Origin: JAWKZG01 sp041396125
GTDB taxonomy: Bacteria > Pseudomonadota > Gammaproteobacteria > Competibacterales > Competibacteraceae
DNA: 64,000 nt
NCBI GenBank assembly: GCA_041396125.1
Contig: JAWKZG010000015.1
Span: 62,001 to 126,000 of the forward strand
Reading direction: 5' to 3'
The translations under genes and the position numbers were made by a program. Shown piece after piece: positions 7,170 through 17,189 of the stretch (positions are counted from its first letter, which is position 1; every line of letters begins with the position of its first letter). The notes under the pieces are model-generated. The model was not told where the DNA came from. It ran no database searches and worked only from the letters and a program-made list of their open reading frames with translations.

Positions 7170-9362
7170 CTACTGGGTGTAGCGTTGCACGGCGATGACA
7201 TTGCGCAGCTGACTGAGTTTATCCAACAATCTGCTGAGCTGAGCGATATCGCCAACTTCAACACTGAGGCGCAGCCGGGCGGTCGATTTCTCGAGGTCGG
7301 ACTGGGTATTGAGCGCGATGACATTGACCTTTTCATTGGCCAGTACCCAGGTGATATCACGCAGCAGTCCCGAGCGGTCATAGGCATCGATCTGGACATC
7401 TACCGGGTAGAGCGCATCCTCCAGTCCCCAATCGACATCAATGAAACGCTCTTGATGGAACGTTTCCAGATTGAGCAGGTTGGGGCAGTCCTGGCGGTGA
7501 ATGGTCACGCCCCGGCCATGTGTGATGAAGCCGATGATGGGCTCCGGCGGCACCGGCTTGCAGCAGCCGGCAATCGTGGTGAGCAGATTGCCGACGCCAC
7601 GAATACGAATACCCGTGTCTTTATCATTGCTTTGCGATTTGCGTGCGACCGGAACAAAAGCCTTGTCCTTGCGGACGATGCCCAGTCCGCCGGGCCGACC
7701 GCCGGGCAGGATCTGTTCCTGCAGAGCGCTGGCAACAGCCGTGGTGGTCAGTTCGTCGTTACCGATAGCGATGAATAACTCATCGGGCCGGCAGAAATTG
7801 AACCGTGCTGCCAGCTTGTCCAGATCCACCTGTTTCAGTTTAAGGGCTAGCCGCTGGAATTCCTGCTCCAGGGCCTGACGGCCTGCCTGCATGGTTTTCT
7901 CGCGATCCTGCAGACGGAACCATTGCCGCACTTTGGCGCGTGCCCGCGAGGTGCGCAGATAGCCCAGATGAGGACGCAACCAGTTGGGACTGGGAGCACC
8001 CTCGCGTGAGGTCATGATTTCGACCTGATCGCCGTTTTGCAGCTCGTAGTTCAGGGGGACGATACGGCCGTTGATTTTGGCACCCCGGCAGCGATGCCCG
8101 ATCTCGGTGTGAATAGTGTAGGCAAAATCCAGCGGTGTGGCACCCTGGGCAAGATCGAGAATATCGCCCTTGGGCGTTAATACGTAGACCCGATCCTGGA
8201 ATACTTCGGCTTTGAACTGATCCAGCAATTCGTCCGAATCCGCCGCATCTTTGTATTCCAGCAAATTGCGCAGCCAGGCGATCTGGCGTTCAAAAGCCAG
8301 ATCACGGGTTTTGCTGTCTTCTTTATAACGCCAATGCGCAGCCACCCCCAGCTCGCAGCTTTGATGCATTTCGTAGGTGCGTATCTGGACTTCCAGGGTT
8401 TTGCCCTGCGGGCCAATCACAGCGGTATGCAGGGACTGGTAGCCATTGCCTTTGGGATTGGCGATGTAGTCGTCAAACTCCTGCGGGATATTTTTCCACA
8501 GCGTGTGCACCACCCCCAGGGCGCTGTAGCATTCAGCAACCGTGTGTACCAGGATGCGCACGGCACGCACATCGAAAATCTGCTCAAAGGGCAACTGCTT
8601 GCGCTGCATTTTGCGCCAGATGCTGTAAATATGCTTGACGCGACCGGTCAGATCGGCCTCAATCCCGGCCCGGTCCAGCGTTTGGCGTAATTGTTCCAGC
8701 ACACTGTTGATGTAGTGTTCGCGGTCGCGGCGGCGTTCGTCCAGCGCCTTGGCAATGGCTTTGTAGCTGATCGGGTCGATCGTGCGCAGCGCCAGATCTT
8801 CCATTTCCCATTTGAACTGCCCGATCCCCAGGCGATTGGCCAGGGGCGCAAAAATATCCATGGTTTCGTGTGCCAGGCGCAGCTGTTCGGGCTCGGTCAG
8901 TTGCTTGATAGAACGCATGCGGCATAGCTGCAGGGCCAGTTTGATCAGCACCACGCGGACATCCTGGGCCATGGCCAGCAGCATCTTGCGCAGCCCTTCC
9001 AGCTGAGTGGGGTTATGCAGACCGCGCTGATGCAACACACCAATAGTGTCCAGCCGCTCGATGCCCTCGACCAGTACAGCGACACCGGCGCCAAAGCGCT
9101 GTCGTACCAGATCCTGGGGGAGTGCTTTACTGCTGACTGCCTGATGCAGCAGTGCGGCGATAATCGCTTCGTGATCCAGTCGCAGATCAGCCAGCAAATC
9201 GGCTGCTGTCAGGCCAATAACATTATCCGGATGGGCTACCAGCGTGGTGTGATGCGCCTGCTTGATGCGTTCGCGTTGTTCGTCCGACCAGCTGGTACTG
9301 AGGGTGGACAACCACTGTTCGAAATCCGTATTGGCGGGTGGCGTTTTGGCTACGCTGACCAT
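7170..9362 (-). CDS. relA: (p)ppGpp synthetase RelA
   Basis: This 730-aa protein makes the stringent-response alarmone from ATP and GTP/GDP on stalled ribosomes. The order is pseudo-hydrolase domain (about 40-180), synthetase domain (about 240-370, with KHIYSIWRKMQRK and GYQSLHTAVIGP), TGS domain (VYVLTPKGDILDLAQGATPLDFAY), a zinc-finger region with CCKPVPPEPI, and an ACT domain at the C-terminus. Two signs make it RelA rather than bifunctional SpoT: the hydrolase HD pair is lost (ALLHQAVSSK where active enzymes have HDxxED), and the synthetase loop carries EFDD, the ExDD form seen in RelA. It is convergent with matB. Confidence 0.95.
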   Translation of the reverse strand: MVSVAKTPPANTDFEQWLSTLSTSWSDEQRERIKQAHHTTLVAHPDNVIGLTAADLLADLRLDHEAIIAALLHQAVSSKALPQDLVRQRFGAGVAVLVEGIERLDTIGVLHQRGLHNPTQLEGLRKMLLAMAQDVRVVLIKLALQLCRMRSIKQLTEPEQLRLAHETMDIFAPLANRLGIGQFKWEMEDLALRTIDPISYKAIAKALDERRRDREHYINSVLEQLRQTLDRAGIEADLTGRVKHIYSIWRKMQRKQLPFEQIFDVRAVRILVHTVAECYSALGVVHTLWKNIPQEFDDYIANPKGNGYQSLHTAVIGPQGKTLEVQIRTYEMHQSCELGVAAHWRYKEDSKTRDLAFERQIAWLRNLLEYKDAADSDELLDQFKAEVFQDRVYVLTPKGDILDLAQGATPLDFAYTIHTEIGHRCRGAKINGRIVPLNYELQNGDQVEIMTSREGAPSPNWLRPHLGYLRTSRARAKVRQWFRLQDREKTMQAGRQALEQEFQRLALKLKQVDLDKLAARFNFCRPDELFIAIGNDELTTTAVASALQEQILPGGRPGGLGIVRKDKAFVPVARKSQSNDKDTGIRIRGVGNLLTTIAGCCKPVPPEPIIGFITHGRGVTIHRQDCPNLLNLETFHQERFIDVDWGLEDALYPVDVQIDAYDRSGLLRDITWVLANEKVNVIALNTQSDLEKSTARLRLSVEVGDIAQLSRLLDKLSQLRNVIAVQRYTQ

Positions 9363-9563
9363 AGTGTTAACAGCTCCGACAGGTTTCGCGAAAGGGGATC
9401 GACCACAGCGCTCGCCTGTTTATTTCCATGCAAAACGACAATTATACGTCAATGTTATTGCGCAGGTCTTACAGTGCGCGGTTCAGCCTTCTGTGATGGC
9501 TTGTGTTATTGACTCGGATCACCGTGCTGTGATACCTGAAAAAGCGTTAAATATGTAATAAAT

Positions 9564-11377
9564 TCATCGACATTTGGCATACGAGCCTGGTGCGGCTTCC
9601 AGCACTGGCAGCTTGCCCGAGCCGGGCAGTCGTGCCGGAACTTTCGGGCCGGTATGCGGTTGTACCCAGTTGTACCAGTCCTGCCACCAGGAACCGGCCT
9701 GACGCTGCGCGCCAGCCAGCCAATCTGCCGGGTTTTCGATGGTTTGCAGCGCATCTTTTTCATGGCTCCAGTACGCATATTGCTGTGCGTCGGGCGGGTT
9801 GATCACACCGGCAACATGGCCGGCACCCCCCAGGACGAAGCGAACCGGGCCGCTGAACAGACGGGCACTGCTATAAACCGAGTGCCACAAAGCAATGTGG
9901 TCTTCCTGCGTGGCGAGATAATACGACGGGGTTTTGATTTTACTCAGGTCGATCGGTTTACCCAGCAGAGTAATGCCACCGGGTTCGCGCAGCAGGTTGT
10001 TCTGGTACATATTACGCAGATAAAAGCGGTGCAGCCTGGCCGGCATGCGGGTCGAATCCGAGTTCCAGTACAAGAAATCGAACGGGAAGGAGTCTTTGCC
10101 TAACAGGTATTGTTCGACGAAGAACGACCAGATCATATCGTTGGCCCGCAGCATATTGAAGGTCGCTGCCAGTCTGGAATTGTCCACCGGTGCATCGGTT
10201 TGCGACTGGCCGTGCTGCTCCAGCAGAGACAGCTCTTCTTCATCGATAAAAACTTCCAGCTCGCCCGGCTGCTCGAAATCAGCAGGTTGGTTAAATAGGT
10301 GCAGGAGCGCAGGCGACGTTCACGACGGCTGCTCAGATAGGCTGCTGCGCAGGCCAGCAACGTACCGCCCAGACAATAACCGACGGCATTGACACTGCGC
10401 TGGCCGGTGGCCTGTTCAATCGCGTCCAGGGCGGCCAGAATACCCTCGCTCAGATAATCCGCGAGAATCTTTATCCGCCTGTTCCGGGCCAGGATTGACC
10501 CAGGAAATAACGAAAACCGTAAAGCCCTGATCCACCCACCATTTGATCAGTGAATTTTGCGGTCGCAGGTCGAGCACATAATATTTATTGATCCACGGCG
10601 GCACAGCCAGCAACGGCCTTGAAAGACGCTGTCAGTGCTGGGTGCATATTGCAGTAACTGCATGATGTCGTTTTGATAGACCACAGCACCCGGTGTCGTT
10701 GCCAGGGTTTCGCCCAGTGTGAAACTGTCTGCCGGTGGATCGCGCAGGCTCAGGTAATGGTTGCCACGGGCCAAATCATTAAGCAGGTTTTGCAGGCCTT
10801 TAAGCAGATTCTCGCCGCCGGATTCCAGCGTAACTCGCAGCACTTCCGGGTTGGTGACCGGAAAATTGGCAGGTGCCATCGCGTCTACAAATTGGCGGGT
10901 ATAAAAATCCAGCCGTTTGCGGGTCTGTTCGTCCAGACCTACCGCCTGTGCCACTGTGCACTGCAGGCAACGCGCGGTCAGCAGGTAAGACTGCTTAATA
11001 AAATCAAATAAGAAATTATCTTGCCATTCGTCATGGTTAGCGGAAGAGGTGGAGGCGGTAGATGAGATAGATTCAGCAGGTTTCAGCATGCCCGGACCTG
11101 ACTGTCCCCACAGTGCCGCCGTGCTTTGTTGCCAGAATCCCCAATAATTGCGCCACAGCGATAATTGCGCATCGACCAGGTGCATGGGGTTGCGCAACAT
11201 GTGCTGGGTCATATCCAGGAACGCTTTTGATACGGGCGCTATCAGATAAGCCCAGCACTCCGGCCTGAGTCTGCTGCTGCAGAAAATCACTGATCAGGCG
11301 CTGGCTCTGCTCAGCGATACGGGTGAAGGCCCGGTTGAACTCAGCCGGGTCGGTAACTTGCCGGGTGGCCCAGCCAT
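9564..11377 (-). pseudogene. phaC: Poly(3-hydroxyalkanoate) synthase, class I, in several frames
   Basis: The pieces spell one class I PHA polymerase, which joins hydroxyacyl-CoA units into storage granules. The lipase-like box GYCLGG with its catalytic cysteine (near 10370), the aspartate in TQEDHIALW and the histidine in GGAGHVAGVINPP are all encoded. The coding frame changes near 11225-11228 (AAAA where AAA fits, minus strand), 10619-10620 (AA where AAA fits), about 10463 and about 10283. A fifth change just after the ATG at 11377 is likely, since AGAGGA precedes that ATG but the following frame is off by one. With those corrections the protein is 604 aa, the class length. All catalytic residues survive, so sequence error is more likely than gene death. 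Acetyl-CoA acetyltransferase at 24 kb could supply the same pathway. Confidence 0.85.
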
Positions 11378-11480
11378 GTCTGATCCTCTTGCTTAGGCGT
11401 GCTTTTCCAGCAGCAGTGCTGGGTAAAATAAGACCTGAAATAATCATTAATTATAAAAGATGCGGTGCGTTGCGGTTATT

Positions 11481-14221
11481 TCAAGCCGTATCCAGGCTCT
11501 TGGCCGCAATCTCATAAACATCCGGCGATAAATCAGTGCTGGCCAGGATGCGTTGCAAGTGGCTGCGCATCAGCTCCTGGCGGGCCGTATCGTATTTGCG
11601 CCAGCGGGTAAAACTGCCGAGCAGGCGGGCTGCAATCTGAGGGTTCAATGCATTCAGCGCCAATACCTGATCCGCCACAAACTGATAGCCGGCACCGCTG
11701 GCTGCGTGAAAGTGAATAGGGTTATGGCAGAAAGCACCGATCAGGGCCCGTACCTTATTCGGGTTTTTAATCGTAAAGGCTTCATGCCGCAGCAGTGATT
11801 GTACCTGTTGCAGTGTATCGGGGCCTTGCGCGGTAGCCTGCAGGCTAAGCCATTTGTCCACCACCAGCGCTTCGTGCCGCCATTGCTGATAAAAATCTGC
11901 CAGTGCCTGTTCGCGTTGCGGATGTGCCTGCTGCGCCAGGGTTTGCAGCGCGGCCAGCTGATCGGTCATATTGTTTGCGCTGCGAAATTGGGCCATGCCC
12001 AGCTGCTGGTGCTCCGGCAGTAGCATCAGATAATCCAGGCAGCGGTTTTTCAGGCTGCGCTGACCGATGCTGGCATGATCGATGTGGTGTTCGCCTGTCT
12101 GCTGACGAGTGTGCTGATCAGACTGCTGATGGTGTGTCTGGAACTGCTCATAGGTGCTCAGCAGTTCGTTTTGTAGTGCCTGGGCCAGCATTTTACGCAT
12201 GGTTTCGCGGGCAAAATGCAGGCCATCGACATCGATCACGTCCATCTGTTCAGCCAGATAGACCTCACCGGGCAGGCTCAGAATATGGGCTCGCAGTGCG
12301 GGGTCGGCTGTGCCGTCACACAGAGCTTGCCGGTAGGCTGTGATAAGTTTATCTGGCAGTTGCAGCGGGCGTTGCGCCTGGTGGGCTGCGCGCAACGCCA
12401 GAATGCTGCGGATCGCCAGCTGTTGAGCGGCTTCCCAGCGATTGAAGTCATCGCTGTCATGTGCCAGTAGGAATGCCAGTTCATCGTCGCTGTAGTCGTA
12501 TTCCAGTTTCAGCGGGGCCGAGAAACCACGCAACAGCGAGGGTATTGGTTGTTCGGGAACATTGACGAAGCGAAAAGACTGCTCCGCAGCGCGCAGTTCG
12601 AGGACCCGGCTGTCGCCTTCACTGGCTGTGTTTTCACCCTCAAGCTGCAGTGGCAAGGGCTGACCGTCTGCGGCCAGCAGGCCCATTGCAAACGGAATAT
12701 GGAACGGCTGTTTCTGTGGCTGTCCCGGTGTCGGCGGGCAGCTTTGACGCAGTGTCAGGGTATAGCTGGCAGTGGCGGGATCATACTCGCTTTCGGCCTG
12801 CACCAACGGGGTTCCCGCCTGACTGTACCAGTGTTTGAACTGGCCCAGGTCGACCTGGTTGGCATCGGCCATGGCAGCGACGAAATCATCGCAGGTGACC
12901 GCTTGCCCGTCATGGCGCTGAAAATACAGATCCATGCCGCGCCGAAAACCGTCACGGCCCAGCAGGTTGTGGATCATACGGACAACTTCGGCACCTTTAT
13001 TGTAGACCGTGACAGTATAGAAATTATTGATCTCGATATAGCTGTCCGGACGTACCGGGTGCGCCATCGGCCCGGCATCCTGCGGAAACTGCACACTGCG
13101 CAGGATGCGTACATCCTCGATGCGTTTCACGCCGCGTGAGCCCATATCGGCGGAGAATTCCTGATCGCGAAAAACGGTCAAGCCTTCCTTGAGCGAGAGC
13201 TGAAACCAGTCCCGACAGGTGACCCGGTTACCGGTCCAGTTATGGAAATATTCATGGGCAATAACGGCTTCCACACCCTGGTAGTCATCATCAGTGGCCG
13301 TCTCCGGCTTGGCCAGGACGAATTTGGTGTTGAAAACGTTCAGCCCTTTGTTTTCCACACCAAATTCGTCCTGGCCAAGCCGGAGACGAATTTGGTGTTG
13401 AAAACGTTCAGCCCTTTGTTTTCCATCGCCCCCATATTGAAATCGCTGACCGCTACGATGTTATAGATATCCAGGTCGTATTCCAGTCCAAAAACCTCTT
13501 CGTCCCAGCGCATGGCGTGTTGCAGTGAGCGCATGGCGTGCTCGCACTGGTCGAGGTGCTGCGGTTCGGTATAAATCCGCAGTGTTACCCGCCGCCCGGA
13601 GCGGGTGGTGAAATAATCTTCGAGATGTACCAGCGGGCCAGCTACCAGAGCAAACAGATAACTGGGCTTTTTGAACGGATCATGCCAGGTGGCCCAGTGG
13701 CGACCGTCGTCAAGCACGCCGCTGGCAACCGGATTGCCGTTGGACAGCAGGACCGGATAACGGTCCGGGTCGGCTACCAGCGTGGTACTGAATTCAGCCA
13801 TGACGTCGGGCCGATCCAGAAAGTAAGTGATTTTGCGAAAACTTTCAGCTTCACACTGGGTGCAGAAAACGCCGCTGGATTGATACAGTCCTTCCAGCGA
13901 GGTATTGCGCTGCGGGTAAAGGCGTACCCGGCTTTCCAGGGTGAACTGTTCGGGCGGGCCGGGAATGGTCAGGCGCTGGGCATCCAGCTGATAGTCACCG
14001 CGCTCCAGCGGGCGCTCGTCCAGTGCCAGGTGCAGCAGTTCCAGCTCCTGACCGTGCAATATCAGGGCTTGCTGACCGCTGCCTGCGGGATTCCGTCGCA
14101 GCTGCATACGGGCCTGTACTTCGGTGGCTTCTTCGGCCAGCTCGAAGCGCAGCTCGACCCGGTCGATCAGGAATTCCGGCGGGGTGTAATCCTGCAGATA
14201 AATTGCGTTGGGTTTGGCCAT
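11481..14221 (-). pseudogene. pepN: Aminopeptidase N, interrupted by a 68-bp insertion
   Basis: This M1-family zinc aminopeptidase removes N-terminal residues from peptides in the cytosol. The N-terminal part (13340-14221) reads through the substrate-binding GAMENKGLNVFNTKF and then into a stop. The rest (11481-13358) begins again with the same MENKGLNVFNTKF and holds the zinc site HEYFHNWTGNRVTCRDWFQLSLKE. The break is a 68-bp insertion: a 41-bp direct repeat plus 27 bases that copy neighbouring sequence in inverted orientation. Removing 68 bp leaves exactly 891 codons (890 aa), close to the E. coli enzyme. As written the gene encodes no complete protein. It lies 33 bases upstream of the phaC region on the same strand. 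Confidence 0.88.
13299..13425. repeat. Direct repeat enclosing an inverted copy (template-switch structure) in pepN
   Basis: A 41-bp direct repeat occupies 13317-13357 and 13385-13425. Separately, the 31 bases at 13299-13329 are an exact reverse complement of 13358-13388. The two arrangements overlap, as expected when a polymerase switches to the complementary strand and back. Confidence 0.9.
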
Positions 14222-14275
14222 GGTCGGTGTTAACCCCGGCTCTGTCTGTGTTGAGCGCTTATTGGTTCGCGCTGT

Positions 14276-14860
14276 TCACAAACGCTGTTTAAGCTCGGCC
14301 ACATGCGCTCTGAGTTGCGGAAAGAAATCGTGAAAATCATCTTCAAGCCCCGAATAATTGGTATGCAGTTCGGTAATAGCCTGGCCCAGGCTGCTGGGCC
14401 GGCTCAAGCGGCGCTCGATGCCTTGCAGGGCCCGGGCGATGCCTGCCGACTGTTGATATGTGTGCAATAAATCATTTGCCAGCATATAGGATACGCTACC
14501 TTGCATGCGTGGGGGTAATTGCGCCTGGTTTTGCTGCAACACGGCATAAACTTCGGTGGTGAACTGGCGCAGGCTTTGTTTGGAATAATGTGACCAGGAG
14601 ACGGCCAGCAAATGATCGTAAAACATATCGATCAGAATGCCTGCATAACGCCGGTAAGCGGGGCTGATGCGGCGTTTGCTGTGGCGGAAGACGGGGTGCT
14701 GATCGGTATAGTGATCGATGGCCCGGTGCAGTCTAATGCCGTGCTGCAGGGCAGGGGGCAGCGAATCCGGTAGCGGACCCTTGACGAAATCGCCCATCAG
14801 ATTGCCGATCCAGGCATCGGGTTCGGGATCGGCCAGATACAAATGCGCCAGATAATTCAT
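14276..14860 (-). CDS. acpH: Acyl carrier protein phosphodiesterase
   Basis: This 194-aa protein matches AcpH (YajB), an HD-like metal-dependent hydrolase that removes the phosphopantetheine arm from acyl carrier protein. The start MNYLAHLYLADP, the GNLMGDFVKGPLP motif, RLHRAIDHYTDQHPVF and YAGILIDMFYDHLLA are diagnostic. It lies between pepN and an FHA-EAL gene on the same strand with short gaps, so it may be co-transcribed, but the neighbours are functionally unrelated. Confidence 0.9.
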   Translation of the reverse strand: MNYLAHLYLADPEPDAWIGNLMGDFVKGPLPDSLPPALQHGIRLHRAIDHYTDQHPVFRHSKRRISPAYRRYAGILIDMFYDHLLAVSWSHYSKQSLRQFTTEVYAVLQQNQAQLPPRMQGSVSYMLANDLLHTYQQSAGIARALQGIERRLSRPSSLGQAITELHTNYSGLEDDFHDFFPQLRAHVAELKQRL

Positions 14861-14877
14861 CCCGCACTCTCAAGCGC

Positions 14878-16014
14878 CTAGCGGGGCTGCACAGGTTTAG
14901 CACTGGGACGGCTCAGATAAAAACCCTGACCGTATTCAAAACCGATCGCTTCGCAGCAGAGTTTTTCAGCTGCGACTTCGATACCTTCAGCGACGGTTTT
15001 GATGCCCAGATCACGTGCCATATGCACCAGTGTGCGCAAAATCTGCACTGCCCGGGGCGGCTGCCGGTGAATATTGCGAATCAACGATATATCGAATTTC
15101 AGCCAATCCGGCGGGACTTCAATCAGTTCCACCAGGCGGGCCTGCCCGGCCCCGAAATCATCGTAGGCCAGCTCGATTTCCAAATCTTTAAGCAGCGCCT
15201 GCAATTCTCGCATTGTGGCCAGTGAGGTGAGGGATTTTTCGTGTATTTCCAATACCAGAGGGAGTTCTGAGCTATGTTTGCGCAGTTCGGTCAGGGTATG
15301 GGTCATACCACCATTTTCAATTTCTTCCGGTACGGTATTGATGAATACAGGCAATTTCAAACCGAGCTCGATGGCATGCTGTATACCCTGATTGCGAAAC
15401 AGATCGCTCAGTTCAATAGGGTTGCCTACCAGGGTTGCAATGGCAAACAGTTCACGCGGCGTTTTGGGCAGACCGGGATGGCGCCCCCTGCCTAGCAACT
15501 CGTAGCCCGCCGGACGGTTTCTCTGCAGCTGAATAATGGACTGAAACTTGGTAGTGATAGAACGCTCGCTCAGCAGAGCAGCCATTCTGCTGGCGAAGAT
15601 TTCAGTCTGTTCATCACCCAGTGATTCGGACAATGCAGAAGAAGGCCGTAGCGCCTGGGTGCTTTCACTTTCATCGCCGACGCCAAACTGATTGCGAAGC
15701 CGAAACTCCAGCAAACCGAAATGGATGATATCGCCATCATTGAGGCGCATCTGCCCGTTGACGCGTTCGCGGTTGACGAACGTCCCGTTGGTGCTACCGC
15801 ATTCACGAACCCACAGTATGTCGTCGAGCTGGATGATTTCGGCGTGACGGCGGGAAATGCCGCTGAAGCTCAGGCATAAATCATTGGCGCGCAGGCGACC
15901 GACCCGAAATGGATACGAGTGGATAGGAATCTGCCAGTGTGCGCCTTGAGCGTTAAAACCCTCCAGATACCATGCACTTTCATCGCCAGTGGGCAGCGTT
16001 GACTGTTGCTTCAC
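14878..16014 (-). CDS. FHA-EAL domain protein
   Basis: This 378-aa protein joins a forkhead-associated domain (about residues 30-110) to a C-terminal EAL domain (about 145-370). The FHA core is well kept (RVGRLRANDLCLS, SGISRRHAEI, GSTNGTFVN), so phosphothreonine binding is plausible. The EAL signature itself reads ELL, but the other metal and catalytic positions of c-di-GMP phosphodiesterases are visible: N in FINTVP, E in LEIHEKS, the DD of YDDFGAG, K in WLKFDISL, E in VAEGIE and Q in GQGFYL. It may therefore still degrade c-di-GMP or bind it. The start is a GTG. The combination suggests phosphorylation-dependent placement of a c-di-GMP effector; the partner kinase is not visible here. Confidence 0.85.
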   Translation of the reverse strand: MKQQSTLPTGDESAWYLEGFNAQGAHWQIPIHSYPFRVGRLRANDLCLSFSGISRRHAEIIQLDDILWVRECGSTNGTFVNRERVNGQMRLNDGDIIHFGLLEFRLRNQFGVGDESESTQALRPSSALSESLGDEQTEIFASRMAALLSERSITTKFQSIIQLQRNRPAGYELLGRGRHPGLPKTPRELFAIATLVGNPIELSDLFRNQGIQHAIELGLKLPVFINTVPEEIENGGMTHTLTELRKHSSELPLVLEIHEKSLTSLATMRELQALLKDLEIELAYDDFGAGQARLVELIEVPPDWLKFDISLIRNIHRQPPRAVQILRTLVHMARDLGIKTVAEGIEVAAEKLCCEAIGFEYGQGFYLSRPSAKPVQPR

Positions 16015-16038
16015 GGCAATTTACAACTTGGCACGCGC

Positions 16039-16998
16039 TTAAAAATCAAAACGAAGACCTGCTTTGAAACGATAATTATCCAATTCGTCGTGACCTAATA
16101 GTTTTTGGTAATTCAGAAATGCCGCAGCACCATTGTTGAACTGGGCGGAAAAACCAACGCCAAGATTGAAATAATCCTGATCCTGGGCGTCAGGCAGCGA
16201 CGGTGTGCTTTGCAGGCGCAGTGGCTGGCCGGTAATATCGGGTATCAGACGATAGCCGGACAGACTGTCAGATGACTCGAAAGCATGCGTCCACTGAAAA
16301 CCGGCGAAAGGCAGCAACAACCCCCAGTTCTGATTCAGTTCATAGCTGACGTGGCCGCCCAGGCTGAGTGTTAATGCTGATAGCGTCGAATCCAGACTGA
16401 GCGAATCGCTGGCTGTGGCCAGTGCGGGATCATCTGCCAGGCTGTACATCAATCGCCCACCCGGAGTAAAGGTCAGCGGCCCATTGGCAAACTGATAGGC
16501 AGCGTTTAAATCTATAGCCAGGGTTTCCGTATCGGATTGCTCGCTAAGCAATGCGGTATCATCACGTAACCAATAGGCCAGCCGTCCGCCCAGAGAGAAC
16601 TCATCCGTCCCGATGAACAGACTGGTCAGAGTCAGATCGAAGGGCGCAAGGCTGACGTCGTCTGCTTCGCTGCGGGATGATGCACCGAACGGCGATGCCA
16701 GGGCAGTGCGTGGCCAGGCGGATTCTGCGGTGAGGCTGAACGGGCGTTGAAAGTCGATTCTGAAACCTGCCCCGAAATCGATCTGGCTGTGACAGGACGT
16801 TGAGCTTAACATCGGGATTATGACAGGGGAATGCAAGTTGACAAGCGGACAGGGCGCTAAATTAAAGAAAGCAGGTGCGAGGGGTGGCGTATTGCGCTGA
16901 ACTGATGCAGGCAAAACCCGTTCATCCGCCACTGCCCGGTACAACGGGGCGGCTACGATTCCCAGTATGGCCACAAGCAAAATAATAATACGTCGCAT
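16039..16998 (-). CDS. Outer-membrane beta-barrel protein, autotransporter-barrel-like
   Basis: The 319-aa protein begins with a signal peptide (RRIIILLVAILGIVAAPLYRAVA) and ends in alternating hydrophobic strands with a terminal phenylalanine (YRFKAGLRFDF), the signature of outer-membrane barrels assembled by BAM. Strand patterns such as FSLGGRLAYWL, GGHVSYELNQNWGLLLPFAGFQW and YFNLGVGFSAQF recall the autotransporter beta-domain family. There is no room for a large passenger, so it is more likely a stand-alone barrel than a classical autotransporter. Function unknown. It follows the hydrolase and precedes the FHA-EAL gene on the same strand. Confidence 0.75.
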   Translation of the reverse strand: MRRIIILLVAILGIVAAPLYRAVADERVLPASVQRNTPPLAPAFFNLAPCPLVNLHSPVIIPMLSSTSCHSQIDFGAGFRIDFQRPFSLTAESAWPRTALASPFGASSRSEADDVSLAPFDLTLTSLFIGTDEFSLGGRLAYWLRDDTALLSEQSDTETLAIDLNAAYQFANGPLTFTPGGRLMYSLADDPALATASDSLSLDSTLSALTLSLGGHVSYELNQNWGLLLPFAGFQWTHAFESSDSLSGYRLIPDITGQPLRLQSTPSLPDAQDQDYFNLGVGFSAQFNNGAAAFLNYQKLLGHDELDNYRFKAGLRFDF

Positions 16999-17189
16999 TG
17001 TCCAGGCCTGTAAGCACTCTCGGTTGCGATATGATGTCCTCTACCCGCTAGTTACGTCCTGCTGCATTTTTTCGCAATGTTAGTGACGTTTTCCTGAAGC
17101 GGAGCGTCAAGCCGGTGAACAGACCATGGTATTGGATATGCCATGACTGCGGCAGCGAAGCTGAAACCATTTGCCCGGATTTACGCTCT

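Noticed and set aside
13299..13425. Insertion sequence or target-site duplication in pepN
   Set aside because: The inserted bases are copies of the adjacent gene in direct and inverted form, with no foreign DNA or transposase.
16039..16998. Classical autotransporter
   Set aside because: The barrel-like part fills nearly the whole 319 residues, leaving no passenger domain.
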